Source: Peromyscus leucopus (taxonomy: Eukaryota > Chordata > Mammalia > Rodentia > Cricetidae). From it: a stretch of 64,000 bases of DNA. The DNA lies in contig NC_051075.1 of assembly GCF_004664715.2 (NCBI RefSeq), forward strand, positions 25,702,215 to 25,766,214, written 5' to 3'. The position numbers and the translations under genes are program-made. Below the pieces are notes generated by a model. The model saw nothing but the letters and a program-made list of their open reading frames with translations, made no database searches and had not been told where the DNA came from. Position 1 is the stretch's first letter. Each line of letters opens with the position of its first letter. Below are positions 10,956 through 22,984 of the stretch, one piece after another.

Positions 10956-12270
10956 AACACAACCCATTTCCCATAGATTCAATTGATCTGTTTTCTGCTG
11001 TTGTCCCAAAAACTTGCCAGAGGCTAGGCTACTTGCAGGTAGCAGAGGAAGCCTTGAGTAGATATGTATTGTTGACAAGGACCCAGTGCCTCAGACCCAT
11101 GGGGGTAACAAAGCCTTCCTCCGGTCCAAGTTCAAATGTTAGCCATGTGTGCAAATACAAGTGTTTATGAACGATGGATCAGTATGTGAAAAACTAACCA
11201 CTTCAGCTTCCTGCCTGGATTGTGTACAGCCTGAGACTGCTTGCCTACAGAGACCTCCTACTGCACCGAGCTAACCCTCGTATAGATAAGAACCTCCCTC
11301 GCTGGGGATCTGGGTGGCTGTAGTAGTAGAAGCCACTCCATCCGAGTGAGCGTAGCCCAGCTGACCCCAGCTTTTCTGTGCACGAGCATGTGTGCCTGCT
11401 CTTTCTTCATCTACCACCATCCCAGGCCGCGTCCCAGGACCAAACCACGCAGTAGCTACTGGCAGCTGTCAAAGATGATTGAAGAGAACGAAGAAGATTG
11501 GAGGGAACGGTTGTGGCTTCACACTCTTTCGCCGCCATCCTTTCTTCGACAGGGCATGAGGAACCCGGGAGGAAGTCCACATACGTGTAACTTTGCCTTT
11601 GGAGATTTACTGGGAAGCACACGGGACCCAGCCTGAAATTCCTGAGGGAGGAAAGTGTGTTCCAAAAGACAAAGGCTTTCCTCTAGCTTGATAAGAAGGA
11701 AAGCAGAGGTGAGAGTGAGGATGCATCCTTTTGCAAGGCTCTGCACTGAGTCACGTCTGAATCTCTTAGTCACCCATAGAAGCCAGCATAGGCCTTGCAC
11801 TGAGGCTGTGGGAGGAACATGTGTCTGTACATCAAAAGGTTTCTTGTACAGTCCTTAAATGGCTCTCCCTTCATCCAGAGAAGGTGTGTCCTGCAAGAAG
11901 GAAGGGCCCTGGGGCCACTCAGCTCTACCAGTCATCTCTGGGAACCACCATCCCTGGTGCTGGTGAGAGAATGGCCCTTCTCTGCACACAGGATTCATCT
12001 TGGCTGATGCTTCCTTACACTGAGGAAAGGAAGCCTTGCTCCAGAAGACCTAGTTATGGTAGGTGGCATCACTATGCCAGGCAAGGTTCTAGCAGAAATC
12101 TGTTTCCTTGCAGGGAACAGATGGCACAATCAAATCAGGATAATCTGGGGAAAGTTTAATCATCATCTATCCACAAGGTAGAGAGGTTGATTCTAGTAGA
12201 ACTCCATTTATGTACCAACCAAGGAGAAGAGGGAAGGCATGGATGGCTACTAGAATCTACATTGAGCATG
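10956..12270. other. Unique intergenic DNA
   Basis: No recognisable gene or repeat. Overlapping open frames on both strands (for example 11346-11636 and 11821-12159) have no motif or family likeness and I regard them as chance. Confidence 0.55.
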
Positions 12271-12274
12271 TAGG

Positions 12275-12360
12275 TCTTGTTTCCCAGTACAGGAAATCAA
12301 ACACAGGACCTGGGGCACGGTGAACAAGCATTCTGCAACTGAGCTACATCCCCAACTCTG
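12275..12360 (-). mobile_element. ID SINE (tRNA-Ala derived)
   Basis: In reverse complement it reads as an ID element: 'GGGGATGTAGCTCAGTTG' with the tRNA-like A box, followed by a diverged B-box part. Old copy. Confidence 0.7.
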
Positions 12361-12434
12361 AAGAGGGTCTCTTGCATGAAATCCAGGACATGAATACTAC
12401 CACCACTCCTCCAGTCTCCTACCAGAGTACTGCA

Positions 12435-12510
12435 CTGACCTAACCCAAAGGGAAACCACAGGACATGGAGCGCTGACCTAACCCAAAGGGAAACAACAGG
12501 ACATGGAGCG
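12435..12510 (+). repeat. 38-bp tandem duplication
   Basis: Two adjacent 38-bp copies (12435-12472 and 12473-12510) starting CTGACCTAACCC and ending ATGGAGCG differ at one base. No larger repeat surrounds them, so it is a local, fairly recent duplication. Confidence 0.9.
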
Positions 12511-14160
12511 CATTGATGTGGTCCATGCAGGTGAGCTCCCCGGGGTCCAGGATGTGGTCAGTTAGTGTGGGGACAAAGTAAAGACATCTAGTGAGTAGCT
12601 GTGAGCCTCGAACTTTCCTGCACCTCCAGCCTCTCTTCAAAAGGACAAATGCAGCTCCTCGTGTTCATCTTGGTATTTTTTCCTCCAAGGAAAAAGCTCT
12701 GAGTTTCTCATGGAGACCGTCATTGGAACCTGGCTCTTGTGTTGAGTCCGTTAGGTGGGGCTAACTGGAAAGAGGAAGAAGTCATGCTTCCCCCGCCCCC
12801 CAGGAACAAAACAGGCCCCTGGCAAAGGCTAACGGGCAGTGAGCACTTCAGCCCTGCTCATTCCCTTTACCATCCACTGGTAGCCAGAAGAAACGAAAAC
12901 AGGCAGAAGTCGGGAAAGTTCCAAGCTGCTTTTACTAAAAATAAAACAAATCTCTGTTTCTTCCAAGATGCCCAGCCACTAATTAGCTGCAGTGCTTTTG
13001 TAGGAAGAGAGGCCCTTGGCTACAGAATACGAATATTAAAACTGAGCTCTCTCCAAAGTGGCAATTAGGGGGTTTTACCCAATCATAATAAACCTTGGTC
13101 TTCCTTTCCTAAGTCGGTGCCTCATCTTGTTGCCAGAGCAAACCCATCGGCTCATTCCGGGTTTCCTTCTCAAAACAGCGGGAGCCGGGACACTCCACAG
13201 ATCCAGGGCCCCCCCTCACCACCCTGACTGCACTCTTCAGGCTTCTGTGGCACACAAAGCATCTCTCAGGCCCCTTAACAGTATTGACCTGGGCACAGAA
13301 GTCCCCTGCTGCTTTTCCTACTCTGGCCTCAGCCCAGGCTGCTGTGACTCGGGCTTTGTAATCACAGCAAGTAAGCTTCGTAGGGAGAAGAGCAGGAATT
13401 TGTACTTCTGCTTCATGAATTTTATCAGACGGGGAATTCTAGATGTGATAGCGACAGCGATTTTTATGCCGTGTCTCCGCTGTCCCTTTTCCTCTTTCCA
13501 CTTAACTCCTCTAAAAATATCCCGGCACTGTCTGCTTGGCACACTCTGTCCCTTCCAACTTGGGCACAGCATGGGGCGCAAGGACCGAGGCTAGAAAGAA
13601 CTCACAGACGAAGTCCTGGCAAAGGACCAGGGGGCAAGAGCGGCATTGGTTAAAGGGACAGTGTGGAAGCAGTGGAGGATTGAAACCTTCGACTCCAAAG
13701 AAAGGTCAAAGGGCCAAACTCACCTCAACCCTACTCACTGTTACCAGGGGGAAAATAATAGGTTCAGTGTGGCCAGATCTAACTGTTTTCAAAGTCGACT
13801 CCTAATTTGAGATTTTTGTGTCAAATCTTTTTTTTTTATGTCAACCATCAAAACCAGGACCTTGCACTTAAGTGTTGTACCACCACCAAGCACCAGATCG
13901 GTACAAAATTCTTCAGTTATTGGGAAGCCAAACGAAACAGCCTATGTGCCATTTGTGTGCTTCCAGCCTGCTAGTCTGTGGGTCTGGGTGAGACAGTGTA
14001 CACGGGAAAGAGGAACAAGGACAGTAGAGATGGGGTGGCAGGGTCCAGAGCTGGGTCCTGCATTGAGAGGCTGGGGGAATTAGCGGCGTGCTATAGTGAA
14101 GAGACTCTGACAATAGATGACACTGTGAGAGGGGATTTTAAAGATGTTCGTCTATGCATT
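12511..14160. other. Unique DNA, possible conserved non-coding blocks
   Basis: No gene is recognised. The 178-residue frame at 13058-13594 lacks any domain I know. The part at 12940-13560 is repeat-free with mixed composition and could hold a conserved element, but nothing in the single sequence proves it. Confidence 0.4.
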
Positions 14161-14164
14161 AAGA

Positions 14165-14340
14165 GCCGGGCAGTGGTGGCGCACGCCTTTAATCCCAGCA
14201 CTCGGGAGGCGGAGGCAGGCGGATCTCTGTGAGTTCGAAGCCAGCCTGGGCTATCAAGTGAGTTCCAGGAAAGGCACAAAGCTACACAGAGAAACCCTGT
14301 CTGGAAAAACCAAAAAAAAAAAAAAAAAAAAAAAAAAAAG
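14165..14340 (+). mobile_element. B1 SINE, young cricetid-type
   Basis: Begins GCCGGGCAGTGGTGGCGCAC, has the pol III A and B box regions (GTGGTGGCGCACGCC; GTTCGAAGCC) and a 3' half with AAAGGCACAAAGCTACA, and ends in about 27 A residues. Close to a consensus B1, so comparatively young. Confidence 0.95.
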
Positions 14341-14635
14341 AATGGACTTCTCAGCCACAGCTCTGCCCCCAAGGCACGAGCTGCTTGGCGCTTCCAAGCC
14401 CAGGTGGGGCCATGTAGAAGCCAACCTAGCTCCACCCCAGGCCTCTTGGCCTAGCAGGGCAGAAATCAACCAGAAGCCCTGGCACTGAGCTGTTGGGCAC
14501 CATTATGGTAAGTGAGTACAGGGCAGGGCAATGGGAGAGAGAGAGGTGGAATGATTTTTATGTGCTAGGCAGAGAGACGGAGCTGAAGAGGTGAGGATGG
14601 TGAGAAACAGGCTGACATGGGTGGCCTGTTTGCCA
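14341..14635. other. Unique DNA
   Basis: Nothing recognised between the B1 tail and the tandem array. Confidence 0.5.
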
Positions 14636-15600
14636 CCAGTAGCCATGGTGATGTCCAGGTCTGGGCTGCTGAAAGGGCCATGTCTTGGTCCATGGCCCTG
14701 ACTCAGTGATGGTGATCTGTGCTGATGTCTGTGGCTCCTGTTACCACCAAGGGCCCTGGAGACGCCCAGAGTCTGGGTCACTACCTGTGACCATGTCACT
14801 GTCTGAAGGATGTGCCCCCACGGGGGCCATGAGGATCTAAGAGACATGCCCTACCACCTGAGACAAGGAGGCCTGTGCTGCCACCCAGGACCATGGTGAT
14901 GTCTGGGCTCGGATTGTGCTGGGGCCCATGTCTGGGTCCATGGCCTTACTGTGGCTGGGCTCTGGATTGATGTCAGTGGCTTCTGTTGCCGCCAAGGGCC
15001 ATGTAGAGGCCTGCAGTCTGGGCCAACACTTGAGGCCATGTTGGTCTTTGAGACCACTTGGGGCCATGGTATCCTCTGGACCCAAACTGTGACCCAGGGC
15101 CATGTCTGGGTCTGTGGCTCTACTGTAGCCATGTTCATAGTTCCTGTTGCCATTGAAGACAGAGCGGGCGCCTAGGGTCTGGGCTGCCACCTGGGAACAT
15201 GTTGGCATTTGAGAGCCACATTGCCACTGGGGCCATGCTGATCTAGGTGATCTGCAATCAAACAAGGGCCATGATGACATTTGGGCCCCAGGCCAGTTGC
15301 TAAGGACCATGTCTGGGCCCATGGTCCTACCATAGCCTGAGTCTGTGTTGATGTCTGTGGCCCCTGTTACTACCAAAAGGCACACAGATGCCCAGGATCT
15401 GGGCCACCACCTGCAGCCAGGTTGGTGTCCAAGGGCTGTGTGGCTGCTGGGCCCATACAGACCTGAGTGACATGCACTGCCACTGTGGCATCATCGGGGC
15501 CCAAGCTGTGGCCAGGGCCAAGTCTGGGTCCATGGCTTGGCTGCAGTCAGGGTCTATGTTGATGTCTGAGGATCCTGCCACAGCATGCAGAGGCATGTGA
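14636..15600 (-). repeat. Degenerate satellite-like tandem array
   Basis: A motif 'CATGTCTGGGTCCATGG' recurs with changes near 14680, 14930, 15104, 15309 and 15522, so the spacing is about 170-250 bp. Within each unit 'TGATGTCTGTGGC', 'CTGTTGCCACCAAGGGCC' and 'GTCTGGGCCACCACCTG' recur in order. This resembles the mouse repeat I know as MurSatRep1. The open frames over it, rich in Trp, Gln and His, arise from the repeat and differ between units; strand is arbitrary. Confidence 0.7.
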
Positions 15601-15848
15601 CTGCTTGACTTCTGGATAGATGACTCACATGTGTGGTTATTTGATGGATCAGCCATCACACCTAAAAGCAGAAGCTGTATACCATTTCTTGAAGATAGGC
15701 TCTGTCTTAGGCCTGGCTCTTTGTTCACTGACATTTAGTATAATATTCCACTTTTCTCTGGATCAACTAATACAATCACAATATGGTTAGTGGAGTAGGA
15801 AAAAGCTGAGAAATCCACATTAACAATGATACACTAGGCTGCTTCTGA

Positions 15849-16202
15849 GCCTATGACCCACCTCCAGCAAACCTGGGGCCAGTAACTGAAAGAGCCCAAG
15901 GAAGACATATTTCACTCAGCTTCTTGCCAGATATTCCTGAGGTTACTCCAGGGTCAGGCTTTAATCCTCTTTTAACCTACACAAGTACCTTAGTTATCTA
16001 TGATGTGGGGGAAAAAAACTACCTTGAAATTCAATTTGGATTTAAAAAACAAACAGAAGTTATTATATTAATTTCTGATTGTCAAAAATCCCGAGGTCAT
16101 TTAGCAAGTTGCCCTCGCTTAGAGTCTTTCATGGATAAAGTCAAGGAGATCGTCAGGCCTGTAAACATCTCAGTGCTGAAGGTGGATCCACTTCCACACT
16201 GA
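15849..16202 (+). pseudogene. Unidentified ORF, possible retrocopy or exon fragment
   Basis: An open frame after a TGA at 15846 runs to a TGA at 16201-16203. The part from about 15930 looks protein-like: mixed hydrophobic strands and helices, for example YLEIQFGFKK, EVIILISDC and FMDKVKEIVRP, with little low-complexity sequence. There is no ATG before residue 1 of the good part; only a TTG at 15924. I do not recognise the family. No poly(A) tail or target duplication is visible, so a retrocopy is only one option; a decayed exon or chance ORF are others. Confidence 0.3.
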
Positions 16203-16437
16203 CTTTCCTGACTGTTGCTAGGCCTCAAGGCCTTGTGGGCTACTGCTGAAATACATCATTCTTTTTCATCATCTCTCTATTCAGGCAATTGTGCTAGAGG
16301 CCAAATTCATGTCCTGTACAAAAGCAGTATGCACTCCTAAGTTTTGAGTCAACTTTTCAGTCTCCATTGGTTTGGAACTTTCAATTAGGCAAGGCCAGAG
16401 TACCCTGAGAATCTGCCTGACTACATACATACATACA

Positions 16438-16440
<3 letters not shown>

Positions 16441-16492
<52 letters not shown>

Positions 16493-16542
16493 TACCAATG
16501 CATGCTAACAATCCTAGCTTTTTGTTTATTTGTTTATTTTTT

Positions 16543-16590
<48 letters not shown>
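16441..16590. repeat. (CA)n and (GT)n pair in inverted arrangement
   Basis: About 25 CA units (16441-16491) and about 21 GT units (16549-16590), separated by 57 bp. Both arrays are pure, and since CA and GT arrays are complementary, one strand can pair with itself. Confidence 0.95.
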
Positions 16591-16597
<7 letters not shown>

Positions 16598-17009
16598 CTA
16601 CTTAAGCTTTCAGTAGTATAAAACAGTAGTTTGACCATATTAGGAGTATATTAAAGGTAATAAGTGTATAACATATTTCTTTTTCTGTGGCTATGGTGAA
16701 GCTGTCTGATTGATGATGACCCATGTGTCCAGCTATAAGTGTTCCCACTTATGTGAGTAGGCATTAGTGAAGTTCTCTGCCTAAAATAGGGATATTTAGG
16801 CACCTGAAGCTTAGTGTCTACAGTAAGATAGACAACATTCTAGAATAAGGACACTACTGTGGCTTAGTGCCTGTGAGTGGCAGGATGATTGAGTACTCAG
16901 TGATATATATTCTTTATCTAGCAAGTCTAAAATTTCCACTCCTGAAAAAACTGTGCTCTGGAAATTGGTGGAGATAATCTATACTGCATTAAACATCAGA
17001 TTCCAGCTG

Positions 17010-17166
17010 GATGGTGGTGGTGATGATGATGATGATGGTTCACACACCTTTAATCCCAGCACTCAGGAGGCAGATGTAGGTAGATCTCTGAGTTCAAGGC
17101 CAACCTGGTCTACAGAGATGAGTTCCAGGATAACCAGGACTACATAGGGAAACCCTGTCTCAAAAA
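17010..17166 (+). mobile_element. B1 SINE with GAT/GGT triplet expansion in its head
   Basis: From 'TTTAATCCCAGCACTCAGG' onward this is a plus-strand B1 ending in an A-rich tail with CTAA repeats. Its first 30 bases are replaced by GGTGGT and GATGATGAT triplets. Confidence 0.85.
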
Positions 17167-17317
17167 ACTAACTAACTATTAGACCTCTTCACAAGTGACT
17201 AGTTAACAACTGTAGGATATCTTCAAGTAACCCCTCGGTTTCACTCCATAGACTTGGAAATTCTGTGCTATCAGACAAAATAAAGTCTTTTCTTCTTTTG
17301 CATTTAAAACTACAATC

Positions 17318-17460
17318 CACCCCAACAATCAGGTGGTAGAGGTAGGTGGATCCCTGTGAATTCAAGGCCAGCCTGTTCTATATAGTGAGTTCTAGGACAG
17401 CAGGGACTATAGTATAAAAACTCCATCTCAAAAAGCCAAAAAATAAATAAGTAAAATAAT
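17318..17460 (+). mobile_element. Diverged B1 SINE with perfect target duplication
   Basis: A decayed plus-strand B1 ('AATTCAAGGCCAGCCTG') with an AAATAAATAA tail. It is bracketed by AAAACTACAATC at 17306-17317 and again at 17461-17472, a 12-bp perfect target-site duplication. Confidence 0.8.
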
Positions 17461-17472
17461 AAAACTACAATC

Positions 17473-18560
17473 AGGACTATTAGAATGAGGTTGTGTTTTA
17501 AAACATCTGACCACGTGTCCTTGTGGTATGATTGAGCATTCCTTGGGTATATGCGCAAGAATGGTATAGCTGGGTCTTGAGGAAGATTGATTCCCAATTT
17601 TCTGAGAAACCGCCATACTGATTTCCAAAGTGGCTATACAAATTTGTTCTCCCACCAACAGTGGAGGAGTGTTCTCCTTGCTCCACATCCTCTCCAACAT
17701 AAACTGTCTTCAGTGTTTTTGATCTTAGCCATTCTGACAGGTGTAAGATGGTATCTCAGAGTCATTTTGATTTGCATTTCCCTGATGACTAAGGATGTTG
17801 AACAATTCCTTAAATGTCTTTCAGCCATTTGAGATTCTTCTTTTGAGAATTCTCTGTTTAGCTCTGTAGCCCATTTTTAAATTGGATTGTTAGGTATTTT
17901 GATGTCTAGTTTCTTGAGGTCTTTACATGTTTTGGAGATCAGCCCTCTGTCAGATGTGGAGTTGGTGAAGATCTTTTCCCATTCTGTAGGCTGTCGTTTT
18001 GTCTTATTGACCATGTCCTTTGTCCTACAAAACCTTCTCAGTTTCAAGAGGTCCCATTTATTAATTGTTGCTGTCAGTGTCTGTGCTACTGGTGTTATAT
18101 TTAGGAAGTGTTCTCCTGTGCCAATGTGTTTAAGAGTATTTCCTACTTTCTCCTCTACCAAGTTCAGTGTAACTGGGTTGATGTTGAGGAAAGACCTCTT
18201 GGACTTGAGTTTTGTGCATGGCAACAGATATACATCTATTTGCAATCTTCTACATGCTAACATCCAGTTATGCCAGCACCATTTGTTGAAGATGCTTTCT
18301 GTTTTCCATTGTACAGTTTTGGCTTCTTTGTCAAAAATCAGGTATTCATTAGTGTGCTGATTAATGTCAGGGTCTTCAATTTGATTCCATTGGTCCACAT
18401 GTCTGTGTTTATGCCAATATCAAGCTGTTTTTATTACTGTAGCTCTATAGTAGAGCTTGAAGTCAGGGATTGTGATGCCTCTAGAGGTTGCTTTATTGTA
18501 CAGGATTCTTTTAGCTATCCTGGGTTTTTTGTTTTTCCATATGAAGTTCAGTATTGTTCT
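17473..18560 (-). mobile_element. L1 ORF2 3' segment, inverted part of a twin-primed L1
   Basis: The minus strand reads as L1 ORF2 C-terminal sequence; a 173-residue remnant frame at 17877-18398 contains the typical MDQWNQIEDPDINQHTNEYLIF, close to L1 text. The L1-3' end of this piece is at the left and its L1-5' end is at 18560, where the next L1 segment begins in the opposite orientation. It carries stops and is not functional. Confidence 0.85.
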
Positions 18561-19760
18561 TAACAGCATTATTCATAATAGCCAGAACCTGGAAACAACC
18601 TAGATATTTCTCAACTAAAGAATGGATTAAGAAAATGTGGCACATATACACAACGGAATACTACTCAGCAGAGAAAAACAATGACATCATGAAATGTGCA
18701 GGCAAATGAGTGGAACTAGAAAATATCATCCTGAGTGAGGTAACCCAGACTCAGAAGGACAAACATGATATGTACTCACTCATAAGTGAATACTAGAAGT
18801 AAAGCAAAGGATAACCAGACAATAACCCACAACTCAGGAGAAGCTAGCTGACAAGATCTGAAGAGGGGTGCATGGATCACCCAGCAAAGGAGAAATAGAT
18901 GAGATCTACATGAGCAAACTGGGAGTAAGGGGGGAGTTAATCGAGGGCAAGGGATGGGGGATGAGAACATAGGGTAATGGGAGGTTCGAGTTGGAAAAGG
19001 AACAAAGTGGGAGAGCAAGGAAAGAGATACCCTGATAAATGAAGACATCATGGGAATAGGGAGAAATAGAGTGCTAGGGAAGTTCCCAGGAATCCACAAG
19101 GATGTCCCCACCTTAGACTATAGGCAGTAGTTGAGAGGGTACCTGAACTGACCTATTCTGGTGATCAGATGGCTGAATACCCTAACTGTCATCATAGAGC
19201 CCCCATCCAGTGACTGATGGAAGCAGATGCAGAGATCCACGGCGGGGTGTCAGGCTGAGCTCCAGGAGTCCAATCGATGAGAGAGAAGAGGAATTCTAGG
19301 AGCAAGGGACATTGAGATCATGATGGGAAAATGTACAGAGATAACCAGTCAAACTAGTGGAAATGCATGAACTGTGGACCAATAGCTGGGGAGCCCCCAT
19401 GGTCCTGGAGTAGGCCCTCTGGATAGGCAAGACAGTTTTTTAGCTTGAACTGTTTAGGGAGCCCCCAGGCAGTGGGCTCAGGACCCGTCCCTGGTGCATG
19501 AGCCAGCTTCTTAGAGCCTAGTGCCTATGGTGAGACTTTTTGCGCAACCATGGTGCAGGGAGGAGGGACTTGAACCTGCCTCAACTGAATGTACCATGCT
19601 CTGCTGGCTCCCCATGGGAGACCTTACCTTGGAGGAGGTGGGAATGGGGGATGGGCTAGGAGGAAGGCTGGGGGGGGTGGGAGGAGGGAGGAGAAGGGAA
19701 TCTGTGGTTGGTATGTAAAATGAATAGAAAATCTCTTAATAATAAAACTTCTGACTGTAA
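18561..19760 (+). mobile_element. L1 3' end, direct part of a twin-primed L1
   Basis: Starts 'ATTATTCATAATAGCCAGAA' (L1 ORF2 near its end), continues through 'TACTACTCAGCAGAGAAAAA' and a full rodent-type 3'-UTR, and ends 'CTCTTAATAATAAAA'. In L1 order it follows directly after the left end of the inverted segment at 17473, so both pieces come from one insertion. Confidence 0.85.
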
Positions 19761-20285
19761 CAAGAGATATTTAGCATCAAATAAATGCTCAAAAGTTGAC
19801 AGGGTCACTCACTAATTGTTCTTGAAGGACACGCTTTCATCTTGAAACCAAACTAGACTCATACTTCGTAATTCAATGTCTACGGAATATGTTTCTGTCC
19901 TTTTAAGTGAAAATACGCAAAGAGTATTTGTAGTGTTGCTGATCCTCAATTCTTGTTTTATAGCTGTGTTGCTTCTATTCCAAGAGTGCTGTTCGTAGGT
20001 TAATTAGGATGTACAGATGGGGTCATCTAGGAGTAAGATACAGGGACATATTTAAACGTGGATCATAAATCTGAATCAATATGTTTCACTTGGTACTTAA
20101 AATGTGACAAATATTTTAGGAGAAAAAAATCTATTTTGTAAGCATTTAAACATTGACTTAAAATTTATAGAGATTATCAAGGGAAGTTTTGAGGGATAAA
20201 ACATTCCACCGTGGGGGAAAAACAAAACCACCCTCCCCCATAGCATCTTAGTTCTTTCCCACCTACTGTTGGTTTGTTTGTTTTT
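19761..20285. other. Unique intergenic DNA
   Basis: AT-rich and repeat-poor; nothing recognised. Confidence 0.5.
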
Positions 20286-20289
20286 TGTT

Positions 20290-20402
20290 TTTTGTTTTTT
20301 GTTTTTTTTTACACAGTCTCACTATGTCTTCCAGGTTGGCCTCAGTCTCAAAATCTTCCTGCTTGGCCTCCAAGAGCTGGGATGACAGCCCTTCGTCTCC
20401 AG
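20290..20402 (-). mobile_element. Diverged B1-like SINE remnant
   Basis: A T-rich tail followed by 'CAGTCTCACTATGTCTTCCA' and 'CCAAGAGCTGGGATGACAG' resembles a reverse-complement B1 or older 7SL SINE. Confidence 0.5.
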
Positions 20403-22780
20403 CTCTTGTCCACATTTTGAATGGATGTTTTGAGACTATGGATGGCCAGGGAGGGCTGCCTGGGCCCTTTGGTCCATTCTGAGGAAGGCCACACAGAGAA
20501 AGGGACTGTGGTCTTGGGTTTTCTCACTGGGATCGGAAGCTCCAGCTGCTCTGGTGGAAGATGAGCAGATTTAAGAGTCTCGAGGCTTGCCTGAGGGCAG
20601 TGTTAGTTGCATTCCATAATGAGTGGACATATGATATATGGAATAATTGTTCATTTCCATGCGCTGTGAAAAGGGGTTTAGGAGGATAAAGCTCACCCCC
20701 CTCTGAACTTCTTTCCCCCTGAGAAGCTGCAGAATTTTGACCCACTTCACATCCGCCTCCTGCCTCTGGTTTTGGAATCTGCAGACTGATGGCTTGTTTG
20801 CTTGTTAGCATGAAAGGCTTGCTCTGGGTCTGTGCTTGTTAGTAAAGAACCAACAAGCATTGCAGTCCAAAGGTAATCACAGAACGAAATCACTTCCAGA
20901 TGGCAAACCCCACTCCTGATGGTGAAAGCAGACTTTGCAATTGTAGTGGGCCAGGTACTCAATGGCTCTCACCCAATCTTATTAGGGTTTTGAGCATGCA
21001 CATGTGTTCCTGTCCTCCTTTGCTCTCACTTCCTCCGCCTCTTTTCTCTTCCTCTGTCACCTCTTACGTTTCTCAGCTTGGATCAATTTCAATCAGCAGA
21101 GTAAAATCAAAGCTGCATAAAACATACTCCCAACTCTCCCATGAGTATCTGAGCTTCTGTTATATGGGGGTCTATTATATGATGACAGTTCTGTTAAGGC
21201 TGCAGCCACCAAGGACAGAGTTAACTCTTGCTTTCCAGATGCACACTCACGGGTTTCACAAAGCCTGTCTCAGACAAAGTGCAGCCACGAGCAATGCTTT
21301 TCTCAGGAAAGTTTGCAAAGCCATGCCAGAGGGAATGTCCTACCAGGAAGCCAAAGAGAAAGATTACTATCCATACCATACTCAATGCGAATGGGCATAG
21401 AAATGAGGTCAGCTGAACAGAGCAGACCCGCACACTGCCAGGTTATGTGGGCTCTGCAGCGGCATACGTAAGAGGTGGCTACATGCTGAGGTGGGGAACA
21501 GATATAGAAAGAAAGCAAGGCTAATGAAAGGACACAGCAATGGAAAATGCTCTAGAGCCATTTAATCAGTTTCAAGGGCTTGGGAAGAAAAGAACCAGGA
21601 AGACTTTCAAAGAAGAATTCACTGTGGACACACTGATTTTTCTCCCCTCCAAAGGTAACCGCCATGAAATTAAATTTCATTTACCATCCCAGCTTAACTC
21701 TAGAAGTACCTCAAGGGCAGAACCTTTTCAATCCTTCTCTATCAGTCTCCCTCACAAGGCTCCTGTGGGCATTCATGAAGACCAGCATCTGGGTGATCTG
21801 ATCACTTATAAATCGATAAAGCACAATGAGGTGTTCACATTCAGTCAATAGAAGGCTCTCATTTAAAAATATTTTCATTTATTTGGCTCGTGTGCTGTTA
21901 GTATACTTATCAAGTTATTCTTTCCGTTGTGGATAATTTATTATATTTTAACGTAACACAAGTACTTCTCCTCAGGAAAAATAGCATATAGTTTTTTTTT
22001 CACATCCAGCTATTTATTCCCAGATGTTTATATCCACAAGGTCCAAGAACTCCATAAAACTTAGGAAAACAGCACATTGAAAATATCTACCCACAACCCA
22101 TAAAAGAATGTGCATAATAAAAATGCTCCCACATGCCATGCCAATCCTTCCTCCAATACAAATCTTCCAAATGTTTCAAAGTATCTTTCCAAAGGTGTGG
22201 TGGGGGTAGATATGCAAGTCTTGTGTTTTCCTGTCACTGAGGTCTGAGTTCACGATAAAACTCAAGAAATCCATTTATTAACAGCTTTTTTTATGTTTTC
22301 TTATTTGGTTCAAAAAATATAAAAAAATATTTTATATCAGCCTTTCAAACAGCCACTCACCTGCATTATAACTCACAGCAGAGCAATAGCAAGGTCTGTA
22401 GTTCAGTTACTCCTCAGTTCCTGTTAGACAGAGAGGCATCCAAAACACAGACTAGCAAAGCACTTGGCCAGTCAACGCTGTGTGTGTAGGCGTCATCTAC
22501 TTCTGCGAATAGAAACAGATGAAGGAGAAACTGAAGTGATAGGAACTAGTCTGGAATTAGACAAATGAGAGGAAAGTACAGTATATGAACATGTCTACAA
22601 GCTGTGACATGTCTACCTAGCTAGACATGAGCACACTTAGGGAGGTGAGAAAGACAAAAGAGCTGGATCTATATTATAGAGTAAAGCAGGAACACAAAGA
22701 GTTGGAATAGGGGGAAAAACACTGTATGGTAGAAAGCAAAAGAATTTGAAATAAAAATCTGGTGTTGTTAGACTTTCTAT
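20403..22780. other. Unique intergenic DNA
   Basis: No SINE, LTR or gene recognised. The 166-residue frame at 20900-21400 has no domain I know and a shadow frame on the other strand. Confidence 0.5.
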
Positions 22781-22784
22781 CTTC

Positions 22785-22905
22785 ATAATCATAGTGCTTA
22801 AGTCTAGTTTCTTCATCTATAAAATTGAGATGATTACTCTTAATTTGATTGGTTACCGAAGAGATCAAATGATCTAAGGGAATTTGCAAGTTATAAAGGA
22901 CTGTG
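22785..22905 (+). mobile_element. MIR-like ancient SINE remnant
   Basis: 'AGTTTCTTCATCTATAAAAT' followed by 'GAGATGATTACTC' and 'GAGATCAAATGATCTA' matches the core and 3' part of MIR. Confidence 0.6.
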
Positions 22906-22984
22906 CGCGCCTGCCCTAACACAGTGCATGAAGTTGTGTAAAGAGTCAGACAGCTGATGAAAAGAAAACACCCCGGGACCTAGT

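Noticed and set aside
13058..13594. 178-residue plus-strand ORF
   Set aside because: No domain, no close promoter or splice context, and an overlapping minus frame of similar quality; probably chance.
14837..15734. Several 100-180 residue minus-strand ORFs
   Set aside because: They follow the units of the degenerate tandem array and shift frame between units; no independent coding evidence.
17877..18398. 173-residue minus ORF as a gene
   Set aside because: It is a remnant of L1 ORF2 within the inverted segment; no complete ORF2 and no start.
19720..19752. AATAATAAAACT shared with 17454-17465 as target duplication of the twin-primed L1
   Set aside because: The right copy is part of the normal L1 3' end and the left copy lies in a B1 tail, so the match may be coincidence.
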